Below are positions 18,066 through 26,961 of a stretch of DNA of 38,562 nucleotides, in pieces. A model generated the notes under the pieces. It did no database searches, was not told the origin of the DNA, and saw only the letters and a program-made list of their open reading frames with translations. This DNA comes from Anaerovibrio sp. Its GTDB lineage: Bacteria > Bacillota > Negativicutes > Selenomonadales > Selenomonadaceae. Position numbers and translations under genes: made by a program. Where the stretch lies: positions 1-38,562 of the forward strand of contig NZ_JAILFV010000204.1 of the NCBI RefSeq assembly GCF_024697385.1. The letters are read 5' to 3'. How positions within the stretch are numbered: the first letter of the stretch is position 1; each line of letters starts with the position of its first letter.

Positions 18066-19085
18066 TTACTTGTTGATGGCATTCAATGAATCAGACTGGG
18101 ATTCATCAAAATCCTTATCCAAAACCTTTTTACCAAATACAGTAACCGTATAATACAAGCCTACAAAAAATGGCAGATATTCAGCAATAAAACGCCAGGA
18201 TACCGCCAGGATACCCACTGTCCCCGGAGGTACACTGGAACTGAATAAATATATAAAACCACCTTCAGCTATACCGGAGCCTCCCGGAGTAGGTGAAAAA
18301 TACAACAAAATATTCAAAAACATCATACGGCCCATTACCGTAAGCCAGTCCACCGTTGCCCCCAGTCCCAGCATCAGGAAAGGAACTATCATATAAATAA
18401 AAATCAGACTGAGTCCCGATTCAAAAAACACCCGCACCATGGATAAAGGCGATGACGCCAGCAGCTTTATGCCTTCCTTGCTGTCCCTGTAGGTATCCAC
18501 AAATTTTTTGCACCATTTGCGTGGCATACGTTTTGCTATTTTTAGGGCAAGATAATCAAATGCATTATTTCTGATACCATATGCCAATAAAATCAGCAGC
18601 ACGGCTACTGAGCCTGCAATATAGACCATAACCTCATTTGATACCCCCGGAAGGATACCTTCATCATGTAAAAATATAAAAGGCAGGCAACATGCCAAAA
18701 ACAAAATCGACACTACCGTGCGGACCAGTGCCAGCACAGCTGCCTTCCCCCCGGGAACCCCTGCCTTCCGCAGGAACATGACCTGAGCTATGGCACCCGC
18801 TGCCGCCCCGGGCCCCAGCATGGCCAGGAAATAATTTCCAAAAACAACCTGTACAGCCTGTTCCAGGGTAATTTTCTCCCCGGATATCCGCACCATGTGC
18901 ATCAGCCGTGTCCCATCAAGTACCAGACCGATAATCATGGCCAATACTGCCAGGATTACAGACCATGGCTTGAACATATACAGGCTGGAAATAGTATTTA
19001 TATCAACAGTAAAATAAATTACCGCACTGGAAATAACCACAACCAGTAGGAATAATCCCAATATTCGCCCATAAACTTTATTCAT
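18066..19085 (-). CDS. Lysylphosphatidylglycerol synthase-like integral membrane protein (flippase-like, UPF0104)
   Basis: 339 aa with about eight membrane helices. Family marks are LDGTRLMHMV near residue 58, MLGPGAAAGAIAQVMFLRKAGVPGGKA near 90-115, and FSPTPGGSGIAEGGF near 265. This is the transmembrane fold shared with the N-terminal part of MprF and with YbhN/AglD-like proteins. There is no C-terminal synthase domain, so lipid aminoacylation is not expected; lipid or sugar-lipid flipping is the inference. GAGGAG precedes the ATG. Its leader and promoter lie at 19086-19277. Confidence 0.82.
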   Translation of the reverse strand: MNKVYGRILGLFLLVVVISSAVIYFTVDINTISSLYMFKPWSVILAVLAMIIGLVLDGTRLMHMVRISGEKITLEQAVQVVFGNYFLAMLGPGAAAGAIAQVMFLRKAGVPGGKAAVLALVRTVVSILFLACCLPFIFLHDEGILPGVSNEVMVYIAGSVAVLLILLAYGIRNNAFDYLALKIAKRMPRKWCKKFVDTYRDSKEGIKLLASSPLSMVRVFFESGLSLIFIYMIVPFLMLGLGATVDWLTVMGRMMFLNILLYFSPTPGGSGIAEGGFIYLFSSSVPPGTVGILAVSWRFIAEYLPFFVGLYYTVTVFGKKVLDKDFDESQSDSLNAINK

Positions 19086-19240
19086 TCAGCAACTCCTCAA
19101 AAGAGATCACTTGATTATGTACTGCTCAAACCCCACAAAAGAAAAAGTGAGATAGGATTGAGCTACAGAATTGATGCCCGATGCTTTTCCCCGGCAAAAT
19201 GCCATTTAGTCATAGCATCCCGACATCATTAAAAAACAAC
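19086..19240 (-). promoter_or_regulatory. Structured 5' leader of the flippase-like gene, class unknown
   Basis: The predicted transcript carries about 155 nt before the ATG. GATGC (19219-19215) pairs with GCATC (19184-19180) and encloses a GGCA/TGCC hairpin. A second hairpin pairs GCTCAA.CC (19163-19155) with GG.TTTGAGC (19132-19124) around a U-rich loop. No T-run after these stems, so control of translation is more likely than termination if they matter. Confidence 0.3.
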
Positions 19241-19247
19241 ACTTTTC

Positions 19248-19277
19248 ATTATATCATTTTCTTATACTGCATGCCAA
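19248..19277 (-). promoter_or_regulatory. Promoter of the flippase-like gene
   Basis: TTGGCA (19277-19272), 18 bp, TATAAT (19253-19248) on the minus strand, directly behind the folE2 terminator. Confidence 0.65.
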
Positions 19278-19314
19278 ACAAACAACAGCAGGTCTCCCCA
19301 AAAGTACAAAAATA

Positions 19315-19357
19315 ATACTGATTCAATGGGCGTTTACCGCTCCAGCTGAATCAGTAT
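19315..19357 (-). terminator. Intrinsic terminator after folE2
   Basis: ATACTGATTCA and TGAATCAGTAT form an 11-bp stem closed by a 21-nt loop, followed on the minus strand by TATTTTTG. It ends the long operon that begins at def. Confidence 0.8.
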
Positions 19358-19361
19358 CGTC

Positions 19362-20150
19362 TTATTTGACATTTTCCTCATGCCTTGCGTATGCACTATG
19401 ATTATGAATACTTTCAAAATTATCGCATTCCAATGCAAACCAGGCCAATCCCGGCAATTTACGCAGGGCTAAAACCCCATCCCGAAGTATGTCCTCCACA
19501 AATTTGGGATTGTCATAGGCCTTTTCAGTCACGAATTTCTCATCCTCACGCTTTAAAAGAGGATAAATCTGACATGAGGCCTGCTGTTCCATCAACAGCA
19601 CCAAATCCTCAATAAGAATACAATCGCAGTCACTGTCAAAACGCACCCGCACATCCATAATGCCCCGTTGATTATGGGCCCCATAATCAGAAATCTCCTT
19701 GCTGCACGGACACAGGGAAGTATAGGGCACCTTCACCCCAAGAATGAACTGTAGGTCTTCCCCCCGTTTCAGATAACCATCAAAAAAACAGTCCACATCC
19801 AAAACAGAATGTCGCTTACTGACAGGCGCAATCCTATCCACAAAATATTTAAATTCAATGTGAAGGGATGCAGCCTCAGCCTGAAGCCTATCCAAGGCCT
19901 CCCCCAGTATTTCGGACATTTCTCCTTCAGCTATAGGTGAGCTGGTCCATTTGTTGAGTATTTCCTGAAACCGGCTCATATGCGTTCCCTTGTATTCCAT
20001 GGGGAGGGAAATGGTAAAGCTGATATTCCCCAAAACCTGCTGATAATTCCCCTCCTTGGTCTTAATTTGAAGGGGCATATGGACATCCCTTATTCCAACA
20101 TTTTGAATAGCAATGCCTCGATGATCGATACTGTTTTGTACATCCTTCAT
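19362..20150 (-). CDS. folE2: GTP cyclohydrolase FolE2 (type IB)
   Basis: 262 aa. Converts GTP to 7,8-dihydroneopterin triphosphate, the first step to folate and to queuosine. Family signatures are visible: YKGTHMSRF near residue 53, the CPCSKEIS metal-site cysteines near 147, and GAHNQRG just after. FolE2 is unrelated in sequence to FolE and works with metals other than zinc. It lies 12 nt behind queC, which points to a role in preQ0 synthesis, but queD and queE are not in the window. Confidence 0.95.
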   Translation of the reverse strand: MKDVQNSIDHRGIAIQNVGIRDVHMPLQIKTKEGNYQQVLGNISFTISLPMEYKGTHMSRFQEILNKWTSSPIAEGEMSEILGEALDRLQAEAASLHIEFKYFVDRIAPVSKRHSVLDVDCFFDGYLKRGEDLQFILGVKVPYTSLCPCSKEISDYGAHNQRGIMDVRVRFDSDCDCILIEDLVLLMEQQASCQIYPLLKREDEKFVTEKAYDNPKFVEDILRDGVLALRKLPGLAWFALECDNFESIHNHSAYARHEENVK

Positions 20151-20162
20151 AAAGTCACCTGC

Positions 20163-20840
20163 TTACATATTTTCGTATTCCACAGGATCAACAATACCGG
20201 CTTCTGCAAAGCCCCTAAGGCGCAATTTGCAGCTGTCACATACACCACAGGCCTTTTCACCGCCCTTATAGCAGCTGTGAGTGAACTGCAATGGTGCCTC
20301 AAGGCGGCTTCCCAATTGGACTATTTCCTTTTTGGACAGATTCTGCAAAGGTGTCTCTATAGTGATATGCCTGCCATCTTCAGTACCGGCTTTGGTTGCA
20401 TAATTTGCCGCCACCTGGAATTTCTCAATAAACTCCGGACGACAATCCGGATATCCTGAATAATCCACTGCATTCACGCCGATAAACACATAATCTGCTC
20501 CAATCACCTCTGCATAGCCCATGGCATAACTCAAAAAAATCAGATTACGGGCCGGTACATAGGTAACTGGTACATCATCCCTGTCTACATTCCCCTCAGG
20601 AACCTCTATATGATTATCCGTGAGAGCCGAACCACCTATCTGTTCCATATTTGTTTCAATAATGAGATGTTTTTTTACTTTATAAAACTCAGCAACCTTT
20701 TTGGCTCCCTCAAGCTCAATATTGTGCCGCTGATGATAATTAAAGCTGATGGGATAAATATCAAATCCCTTTGATTTGGCTACAGCCATACATACTGTAG
20801 AATCCAAGCCACCGGAAAGTAAAACAACTGCCTTCTGCAC
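20163..20840 (-). CDS. queC: 7-cyano-7-deazaguanine (preQ0) synthase
   Basis: 225 aa, GTG start with AAGGAGG upstream. Makes preQ0 from 7-carboxy-7-deazaguanine, ammonia and ATP. The ATP-pyrophosphatase loop SGGLDSTV is at residues 9-16. The zinc site is the C-terminal Cys cluster in THSCYKGGEKACGVCDSCKLR. The gene lies 12 nt behind rpe and 12 nt before folE2, so the four genes rsgA-rpe-queC-folE2 are probably one transcript. Confidence 0.96.
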   Translation of the reverse strand: MQKAVVLLSGGLDSTVCMAVAKSKGFDIYPISFNYHQRHNIELEGAKKVAEFYKVKKHLIIETNMEQIGGSALTDNHIEVPEGNVDRDDVPVTYVPARNLIFLSYAMGYAEVIGADYVFIGVNAVDYSGYPDCRPEFIEKFQVAANYATKAGTEDGRHITIETPLQNLSKKEIVQLGSRLEAPLQFTHSCYKGGEKACGVCDSCKLRLRGFAEAGIVDPVEYENM

Positions 20841-20852
20841 AATGATGCCTCC

Positions 20853-21506
20853 TTACTTTTCACAATGCAATGCTTTTATGGCCTCAACAACATTCTGGGC
20901 CTTGTATACTGCAGAGCCGGCTACCAGCACATCTGCCCCGGCACGGGCCAGTTCATTGCAATTGGCGGTAGTCACCCCACCATCCACCTCAATCTCGGCA
21001 TGGCTACCTGCTTCCAGGAGCATAGCCTTAAGACGGGATATTTTTTTCAGGGAATTGGGGATGAATTTCTGTCCACCATAGCCTGGATTAACTGACATGA
21101 TAACAACCATATCAATATCATTTATAAGTTCCTCCACCATGGTTAACGGAGTCCCCGGATTAAGGCATATCCCTGCCCTGCAGCCGGCGGCCTTTATGGC
21201 CTGAATCACCCTATGAGGATGTCTGGCAGCTTCCACATGAAAGGTGATAATATCAGCTCCTGCCTTGGCAAAGGACTCAATCTGGGTTTCCGGGTGCTCC
21301 ACCATAAGGTGGACATCAAACACCGCATCTGTAACTGGGCGGATTGACTTTACTATCAATGCCCCCAAGGTTATCTCCGGCACAAATGTGCCATCCATTA
21401 CATCTATATGAACATAATCAGCACCTGCTGAAATTACCTTTTCCACTTCATCCTTTAAGCAGGAAAAATCCGCAGACAAAATTGATGGTGCAACCTTTGT
21501 CATCAA
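20853..21506 (-). CDS. rpe: Ribulose-phosphate 3-epimerase
   Basis: 217 aa TIM-barrel enzyme of the pentose phosphate pathway, interconverting ribulose 5-phosphate and xylulose 5-phosphate. Signatures: APSILSADF at the N-terminus, HIDVMDGTFVPEIT with a metal-binding His/Asp pair, DVHLMVEHP, MSVNPGYGGQKF and EVDGGV. It overlaps the rsgA stop by 4 bp, so the two are translationally coupled. The rsgA-rpe pairing is widespread in Firmicutes. Confidence 0.97.
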   Translation of the reverse strand: MMTKVAPSILSADFSCLKDEVEKVISAGADYVHIDVMDGTFVPEITLGALIVKSIRPVTDAVFDVHLMVEHPETQIESFAKAGADIITFHVEAARHPHRVIQAIKAAGCRAGICLNPGTPLTMVEELINDIDMVVIMSVNPGYGGQKFIPNSLKKISRLKAMLLEAGSHAEIEVDGGVTTANCNELARAGADVLVAGSAVYKAQNVVEAIKALHCEK

Positions 21507-22399
21507 TAAGCCTTCTTTCTTTCTAAAATCGTTTGTAAAATATTCAGATAGGCATCATAGCGCTCCTGACTGACCAGTCCCGCATTCAGCGCCGCCTTCA
21601 CCCCGCAGTCAGGTTCATGGCTGTGGGTGCAGGTATTATAATAACATTTTTCTATTAATGGCCTAAACTCAGGAAAACATCCCGCCAATACTGATTTATC
21701 GATATGCTCCAGTTCTGCAGCCCCAAAACCGGGAGTATCTACCACAATACCGCCACCCTGTACCGGAAGCAGCCTGGCAACTCTGGTTGTATGCTTGCCC
21801 CGCTTGATTTTTTCACTGATTTGACCTGTAGCCAGCATCAGGTCTTTATCTATTGCATTCAGCAGGGATGATTTGCCAACTCCGGAAGGACCGGCAAATA
21901 CAGTTACCCTGTCCCTAAGCAGTCCGCGTATTTCCTCTATCCCTTCACCGGTATGGGCTGAAGTACATATTACCCTGTAACCGGCATCAGAATATATCCT
22001 TATGAACGACTCAGGTATGTCAGACATCAGATCGATTTTATTAAGGCAGATAATAATTTCCGGAATATCAGACCACTCTGCCATTACCAAAAAACGATTT
22101 AACAGGAGGCTGTTAATATCCGGCTCCCGTATCGCAAAGGTAATAATTACCTGATCTATGTTGGCCACTGCCGGACGGTACAGCATACTTTTCCGGGGCA
22201 GACATTTTTCTATTACCCCTGTACCATCCCCCAAGAGCTCATATCCCACCATATCACCGGTAACAACAGCGCCTCTGACTCTTTTAATCCGTCCCCTTAA
22301 TCTGCAGGACAGCAGCTGGCTGTCAGAAAACGCAGAGTCCTGCTGCGCCTTCAAATAATAAAATCCATTATATGTTTTTACGACCTGACCTATTGGCAT
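21503..22399 (-). CDS. rsgA: Small ribosomal subunit biogenesis GTPase RsgA
   Basis: 298 aa. Checks the 30S decoding site late in assembly. The order of motifs shows the circularly permuted GTPase: G4 NKID before G1 GPSGVGKSSLL and G3 DTPGFG. An N-terminal OB fold precedes and a C-terminal zinc knuckle (CYYNTCTHSHEPDCGV) follows. AAGGAAGGG precedes the ATG. 131 bp separate it from the kinase gene; in that gap I see only a short GGTGG-ATT-CCACC hairpin. Confidence 0.96.
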   Translation of the reverse strand: MPIGQVVKTYNGFYYLKAQQDSAFSDSQLLSCRLRGRIKRVRGAVVTGDMVGYELLGDGTGVIEKCLPRKSMLYRPAVANIDQVIITFAIREPDINSLLLNRFLVMAEWSDIPEIIICLNKIDLMSDIPESFIRIYSDAGYRVICTSAHTGEGIEEIRGLLRDRVTVFAGPSGVGKSSLLNAIDKDLMLATGQISEKIKRGKHTTRVARLLPVQGGGIVVDTPGFGAAELEHIDKSVLAGCFPEFRPLIEKCYYNTCTHSHEPDCGVKAALNAGLVSQERYDAYLNILQTILERKKAY

Positions 22400-22530
22400 A
22401 TTTCCCTTCCTTTAATCATGCGGTTTTGCCCAATACCTTACATTTACTGATAATCCAACCGCCCATGCAGGTGGAATCCACCGGACAAAATAGGACTAAA
22501 TTCAGTACGAACGCAAAATTCAACCTGAAT

Positions 22531-24303
22531 TTATGGTTTTACGGTCTGTTCCGGCGATGTTTTCTGTGCCCCCTTATTCGGCGATGAAGGAGCCGACGGA
22601 GCTGCTGTCCCACTGGAAACAATGATATTTACCGAGCTACCTTCCTTGATTTCCGAGCCTGCAGCAGGTGACTGCCCTATGACAGTACCACTGGACTGGG
22701 GACTTGCCTTTTGGGTAACAGAGCCCAATGTGAGCTTATTGGCCTCCAGATTCGAACGCACGCTGTCCACCGACATACCGGTATAATCCGGCAGTGTGAT
22801 ACCAACCTTCTTTTCTCCTTTGCTGACTGTGAAATCAACACTTTGGCCCTTTTTCACCTTGGAGCCTGGCCTAGGATCCTGGGACAGCACTGTCCCGGCT
22901 GTTTCCTTGCCTTCCTCCTCATATATGGCCCCAATTTTGAGGCCCATCTTTCTCAGCTTCGCCTCGGCGTTAGCCTTGGACATGCTCTTTAAATCCGGCA
23001 TTGTCAGCTCTTCTCCGCCACGGCTTACATATATAATAACCTGACGCTGCTCCTTGACACTGGTTCCAGCCTCGGGATACTGGGACACGACTTCACCTGC
23101 AGGAACATCAGCATCATACTTGTCAGCAATCTTTACCCGTAGCTTTTTATCCTCCAGCATTTGCTGGGCAATGGCTTCAGATTTGCCCACAACATTAGGC
23201 ACCTCAACCTCAACTGAGCTCCAGAAATTACCATAGGACATAAAGGCTCCGATGAAGAAGCCGGCAATCAGAATAAACAACATGCCTATTACGAATTTCC
23301 GCGATTTCAGCAGGCCCTTCTCAGCAGGCTCTTCCTGATGATTATCATAGCCATAATCCTGACCTTGATAATTGTATTGTACCGGTTGGTTATTCTGCAT
23401 CATTTCAGGAGTAACCCTTGGTATTACCTGAGTGGCAAATGGATCCTGTATCTGACTGTTGTTGGAAGCAGGAACACTTCTGCCCGATATCATTGTCTGG
23501 GCCTGTTCCAGGTCAGCAAATAATTCCGTGCTGTCAGGCCTCATCATAGGCTCCTTGTTCATGGCCTTTTGTACTATTGCCTCCAGAACAGCAGGCACCG
23601 AAGGCTTTAGCTGGCGAATAGGTACAGGCTCCTCCTGAAGGTGTTTCAGTGCTATGCTTACGGAGGTTTCTCCATTGAAAGGCAATGAACCTGTAAGCAT
23701 TTCATACAGAACCACACCCAGGGAATATACATCCGATTTAGTCGTGATGGCAGTCCCTTTGGCCTGCTCAGGTGAAAAATAATGCACGGAACCCATTACA
23801 TCCCCGCTATAAGTCATGGTTGAAGATGAAACAGCCCTGGCGATACCAAAATCAGTTACCTTTATGTGACCGTCAGCCATCACCAATATGTTATGAGGCT
23901 TAATATCACAATGTACCAGATTGTTTTTGTGTGCAGCACCCAATGCCCCGGCAATTTCCTTAGCAATGCGGGCAGCCTCCACGGGTTCCAGACAGCCCTG
24001 CTGCTGTATGTATTCCTTCAGTGTCTGTCCCCCTACATGCTCCATGACAATAAAGTGATTGCCACCATCTTCACCGACATCATATATATTAACGATATTA
24101 GGATGTGTTAATTTTGCTGCACCCTTGGCTTCACGATGAAATTTTTCAATAAATTCTGCATCATTGGCAAACTGTGCATGAAGAATTTTAATTGCAACAG
24201 CACGATCCAACAGCTGATCATGTGCCTTGTATACATCAGCCATTCCACCGCCACCGATATGCTCTAAGATCTTGTATCTTCTGGCCAAAACACGCTCTAC
24301 CAT
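22531..24303 (-). CDS. prkC: PASTA-domain Ser/Thr protein kinase (PrkC/Stk1 type)
   Basis: 590 aa transmembrane kinase. The cytoplasmic kinase domain (about 10-270) shows the Gly loop GGGGMADVY, VAIK lysine, VHCDIKPHNIL catalytic loop, VTDFG and SPEQAKG. The catalytic loop has HCD where the usual motif is HRD. A single membrane helix lies at about 338-360. Three PASTA repeats (about 370-570) follow outside the cell and end in a Ser/Pro/Thr-rich tail; they bind muropeptides. GGAGG precedes the ATG. The phosphatase, two FHA proteins and the SEDS/PBP pair upstream are likely partners or targets. Confidence 0.96.
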   Translation of the reverse strand: MVERVLARRYKILEHIGGGGMADVYKAHDQLLDRAVAIKILHAQFANDAEFIEKFHREAKGAAKLTHPNIVNIYDVGEDGGNHFIVMEHVGGQTLKEYIQQQGCLEPVEAARIAKEIAGALGAAHKNNLVHCDIKPHNILVMADGHIKVTDFGIARAVSSSTMTYSGDVMGSVHYFSPEQAKGTAITTKSDVYSLGVVLYEMLTGSLPFNGETSVSIALKHLQEEPVPIRQLKPSVPAVLEAIVQKAMNKEPMMRPDSTELFADLEQAQTMISGRSVPASNNSQIQDPFATQVIPRVTPEMMQNNQPVQYNYQGQDYGYDNHQEEPAEKGLLKSRKFVIGMLFILIAGFFIGAFMSYGNFWSSVEVEVPNVVGKSEAIAQQMLEDKKLRVKIADKYDADVPAGEVVSQYPEAGTSVKEQRQVIIYVSRGGEELTMPDLKSMSKANAEAKLRKMGLKIGAIYEEEGKETAGTVLSQDPRPGSKVKKGQSVDFTVSKGEKKVGITLPDYTGMSVDSVRSNLEANKLTLGSVTQKASPQSSGTVIGQSPAAGSEIKEGSSVNIIVSSGTAAPSAPSSPNKGAQKTSPEQTVKP

Positions 24304-24314
24304 GCCAAATCCTC

Positions 24315-25712
24315 CTACCTGTTTTTTAATGCTGATATTATCTGACTGGCAATTGGTGCCGCTACAGCACCGCCGCCACCGCTATTTTCGACAATAATAC
24401 AAAGGGCAATCTTTCTCTTGGGCAACTCTGCCGTACCAATGAACCAGCCATGATCTCTGCCACCGGAATTCTCGGCTGTACCGGTCTTTCCTGTTACCCG
24501 TACTCCGGAGACTGCAGCAGCCCCACCGGTTCCGTTTTTCACCACATTTTCCATAAATTCACTTATGATCCCGGCCCTTTGAGGTGAAGTGACCTCACGC
24601 CATTTCTGTGGTGATGCTTTCTTTATTACAATCCCCGAAGGGGAAATAATCTCCTCCACCAGGTACGGAACCATTATCTTGCCACTGTTCACATAGGCAC
24701 TGGCCAACATGGCCATCCGCAAAGGGGTTACCAGGGTTTCTCCCTGGCCTATTCCCACCTGGGCCGTATCACCATCACCCAGATGAGCAAAATCAGGCAA
24801 ATGACACTGACTTTCATGAAATTCACAACCTATAGGTTCATTAAAACCAAATCTTTCAAAGGCATCCTTTAATCCATCACCGTGCATACGCATGGCCAAT
24901 GTACCAAAGGTAACATTACAGGACACCGTCATGGCATCCCTCAATGAGAGATTATTACCATGGACAGCCCCATGGCTTTCACCAATATATTCATTACCGA
25001 TCTGAAGCTTGCCGGAACAATTAAACTTCTCATTCAAATCAGTAACCTTTTCATCAAGGGCGGCATCAGCGATCAGCACCTTAATCGTGGAACCGGGTGG
25101 ATACAGACCCTGAGCTGCCCTGTTGAGCAAAGGACTATCCTTACGGTTCTTAAGGGAATTCCAGTCAGCTTCCACCTCAGACGGATCAATCGCAGGTTTA
25201 CTTACCATGGCAATCACTGCCCCGGTTTCAGCATCAAGGACTACCACCGCGCCCCTGTTATCGCCCAGGGCATTATATGCCAATTCCTGAATATCGGCAT
25301 CAACAGTGACCCTGACATCATTACCCCTGTCAGCCTGAAAAGCCTGTCCTATTGGCCCCAGCATCTGCATCTGCCTGGATTGTCCAATCAGGTCACTTCC
25401 TGTCATGGCCTCAACACCATCACTGCCTATATTATCACCAAGGTATCCGGTCACAGGGGCCATAACGGCACCATAGGGATAAGACCTCTCCCCCGGTGAA
25501 TTGCTGTCAGCCAGCTTTTTGCCATGAATATCAATGACAGCCCCCCTTACAATATTAGAGGCATCGTTGCCACGGCTGTTAAGTGGATTGGCCAACAGCG
25601 AAGCTGATGCAATCACCTGCAGATATACTATATAACCAAACAGGCACAGAAAACATACCATTATAAATACACTGCAGTGCAAAATATATTTTTTTATATC
25701 TCTATGCCCCAT
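24315..25712 (-). CDS. Class B penicillin-binding protein (PbpA/FtsI-like transpeptidase)
   Basis: 465 aa from ATG 25712, with AAGGA 8 nt upstream; the track start adds 13 residues that lack family support. One N-terminal membrane helix (about 10-37) is followed by a short dimerisation region and the transpeptidase domain. The three active-site motifs are present: STIK (208-211, nucleophile Ser), SCN (264-266) and KTG (409-411). It cross-links peptidoglycan and is expected to work with the SEDS glycosyltransferase just upstream, whose gene it overlaps by 11 nt. The size fits the small PbpA type of kinase-linked clusters. Confidence 0.93.
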   Translation of the reverse strand: MGHRDIKKYILHCSVFIMVCFLCLFGYIVYLQVIASASLLANPLNSRGNDASNIVRGAVIDIHGKKLADSNSPGERSYPYGAVMAPVTGYLGDNIGSDGVEAMTGSDLIGQSRQMQMLGPIGQAFQADRGNDVRVTVDADIQELAYNALGDNRGAVVVLDAETGAVIAMVSKPAIDPSEVEADWNSLKNRKDSPLLNRAAQGLYPPGSTIKVLIADAALDEKVTDLNEKFNCSGKLQIGNEYIGESHGAVHGNNLSLRDAMTVSCNVTFGTLAMRMHGDGLKDAFERFGFNEPIGCEFHESQCHLPDFAHLGDGDTAQVGIGQGETLVTPLRMAMLASAYVNSGKIMVPYLVEEIISPSGIVIKKASPQKWREVTSPQRAGIISEFMENVVKNGTGGAAAVSGVRVTGKTGTAENSGGRDHGWFIGTAELPKRKIALCIIVENSGGGGAVAAPIASQIISALKNR

Positions 25713-26961
25713 GAATATTTTCCTTCTTTGATAAAGCCAAAAGCAGACCAATCATTATAAAGCCTGACACCATAGAGCTTCCCCCATAGCTTATAAAAGG
25801 GAGGGTAATACCCGTTAAGGGCAGGAACTTCGTAACACCGGCTATAATGATAAAGGCCTGGGTAAACAATGCTATGGAAAAGCCTGCAACCACCAGTGTA
25901 TGCAGGTCTCTTTTACAATCCATCGCAATCATAATACCACGATAAAACATCAACGCATACACAATCATGATTGTAGTACATCCTACAAGCCCAAACTCCT
26001 CACCGATAGCTGAGAAAATAAAATCCGTATGAACCTCAGGAATCAGATTGGGGTGACCATGGGTAAACCCGGTCCCCCATACCCCTCCGGCAGCAAAGGC
26101 AAATAATGACTGTACCACCTGATACGCCTGCCCCACTGCATCCGACCATGGATCCAACCAGATATTGAATCTGACCTGAACATGGGAAAATAATGCATAG
26201 CTTACCGCAGCACCAATACAAATAAAGCATAACGCAATAAACACATAAGACTTGCTGCCGGTGCCCATGTATGTCATAAACACCGCCATACAGAAAAACA
26301 GTAATGCTGAACCCAAATCACGCTGTACAACAAACATCAGTATTGCAATTCCCCAAATCACCAGCAAGGGAGCAATAAACCTCAGGGGAGGCAAATCCAA
26401 AAACAGGAATTTCCTTCTGGAGGCCAGCAGCATATCCCTGTGATCAGATAAGAATGCTGCCAAAAACAATACCAGCAGAATCTTGCCAAATTCAGACGGC
26501 TGCACTGAAATTGGCCCCAACACCAGCCAGTTCTTGCTTCCGCCTATTTCAACACCGAATATCAGCGACAAGCACAATACTACAAGTGTACAAATTCCCA
26601 GGATATACTGATATTGCATCATATTCTTAAGCTGTCTGGAAAAATACAGCACCAGCAGCATAATAAACATACCAATAATAAGCCATCGCAGCTGCGGGAC
26701 ACAAAGAACAGGCTTCAATCTTCCCAACATGATAATCCCTATGCTGGAACAAAACAGCACCATGGGAAATATCCATATATCATCACTGAACCGTCCCCTG
26801 ATGAGAAATATCTGGATAACGATTGCCAATACAGCCGCTCCCAACGCCCAGGGAACAGGTGAATAATCCACTGCAGGGTAATGATTGAGCATGATTATCC
26901 CCAGCCCCAGAAACATAATCATAAAATCAATGACTATTAAAAGCAGACTTTTACTTTTCAT
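25702..26961 (-). CDS. SEDS peptidoglycan glycosyltransferase (FtsW/RodA family)
   Basis: 419 aa polytopic membrane protein with about ten helices. Conserved SEDS regions include the GGSKNWLVLGPISVQPSEFGK stretch (about 150-170), QRDLGSALLFF (about 225) and GITLPFISYGGSSM near the C-terminus. It polymerises glycan strands from lipid II. It could be named FtsW or RodA; the place between a PP2C phosphatase and a PbpA-type PBP matches the kinase-linked RodA-type gene of other bacteria. It overlaps both neighbours by 11 nt. Confidence 0.92.
   Translation of the reverse strand: MKSKSLLLIVIDFMIMFLGLGIIMLNHYPAVDYSPVPWALGAAVLAIVIQIFLIRGRFSDDIWIFPMVLFCSSIGIIMLGRLKPVLCVPQLRWLIIGMFIMLLVLYFSRQLKNMMQYQYILGICTLVVLCLSLIFGVEIGGSKNWLVLGPISVQPSEFGKILLVLFLAAFLSDHRDMLLASRRKFLFLDLPPLRFIAPLLVIWGIAILMFVVQRDLGSALLFFCMAVFMTYMGTGSKSYVFIALCFICIGAAVSYALFSHVQVRFNIWLDPWSDAVGQAYQVVQSLFAFAAGGVWGTGFTHGHPNLIPEVHTDFIFSAIGEEFGLVGCTTIMIVYALMFYRGIMIAMDCKRDLHTLVVAGFSIALFTQAFIIIAGVTKFLPLTGITLPFISYGGSSMVSGFIMIGLLLALSKKENIHGA

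Noticed and set aside
22400-22530. Regulatory element between the kinase gene and rsgA
   Set aside because: Only a 5-bp GGTGG/CCACC hairpin and no promoter or T-run; not enough to support a feature.
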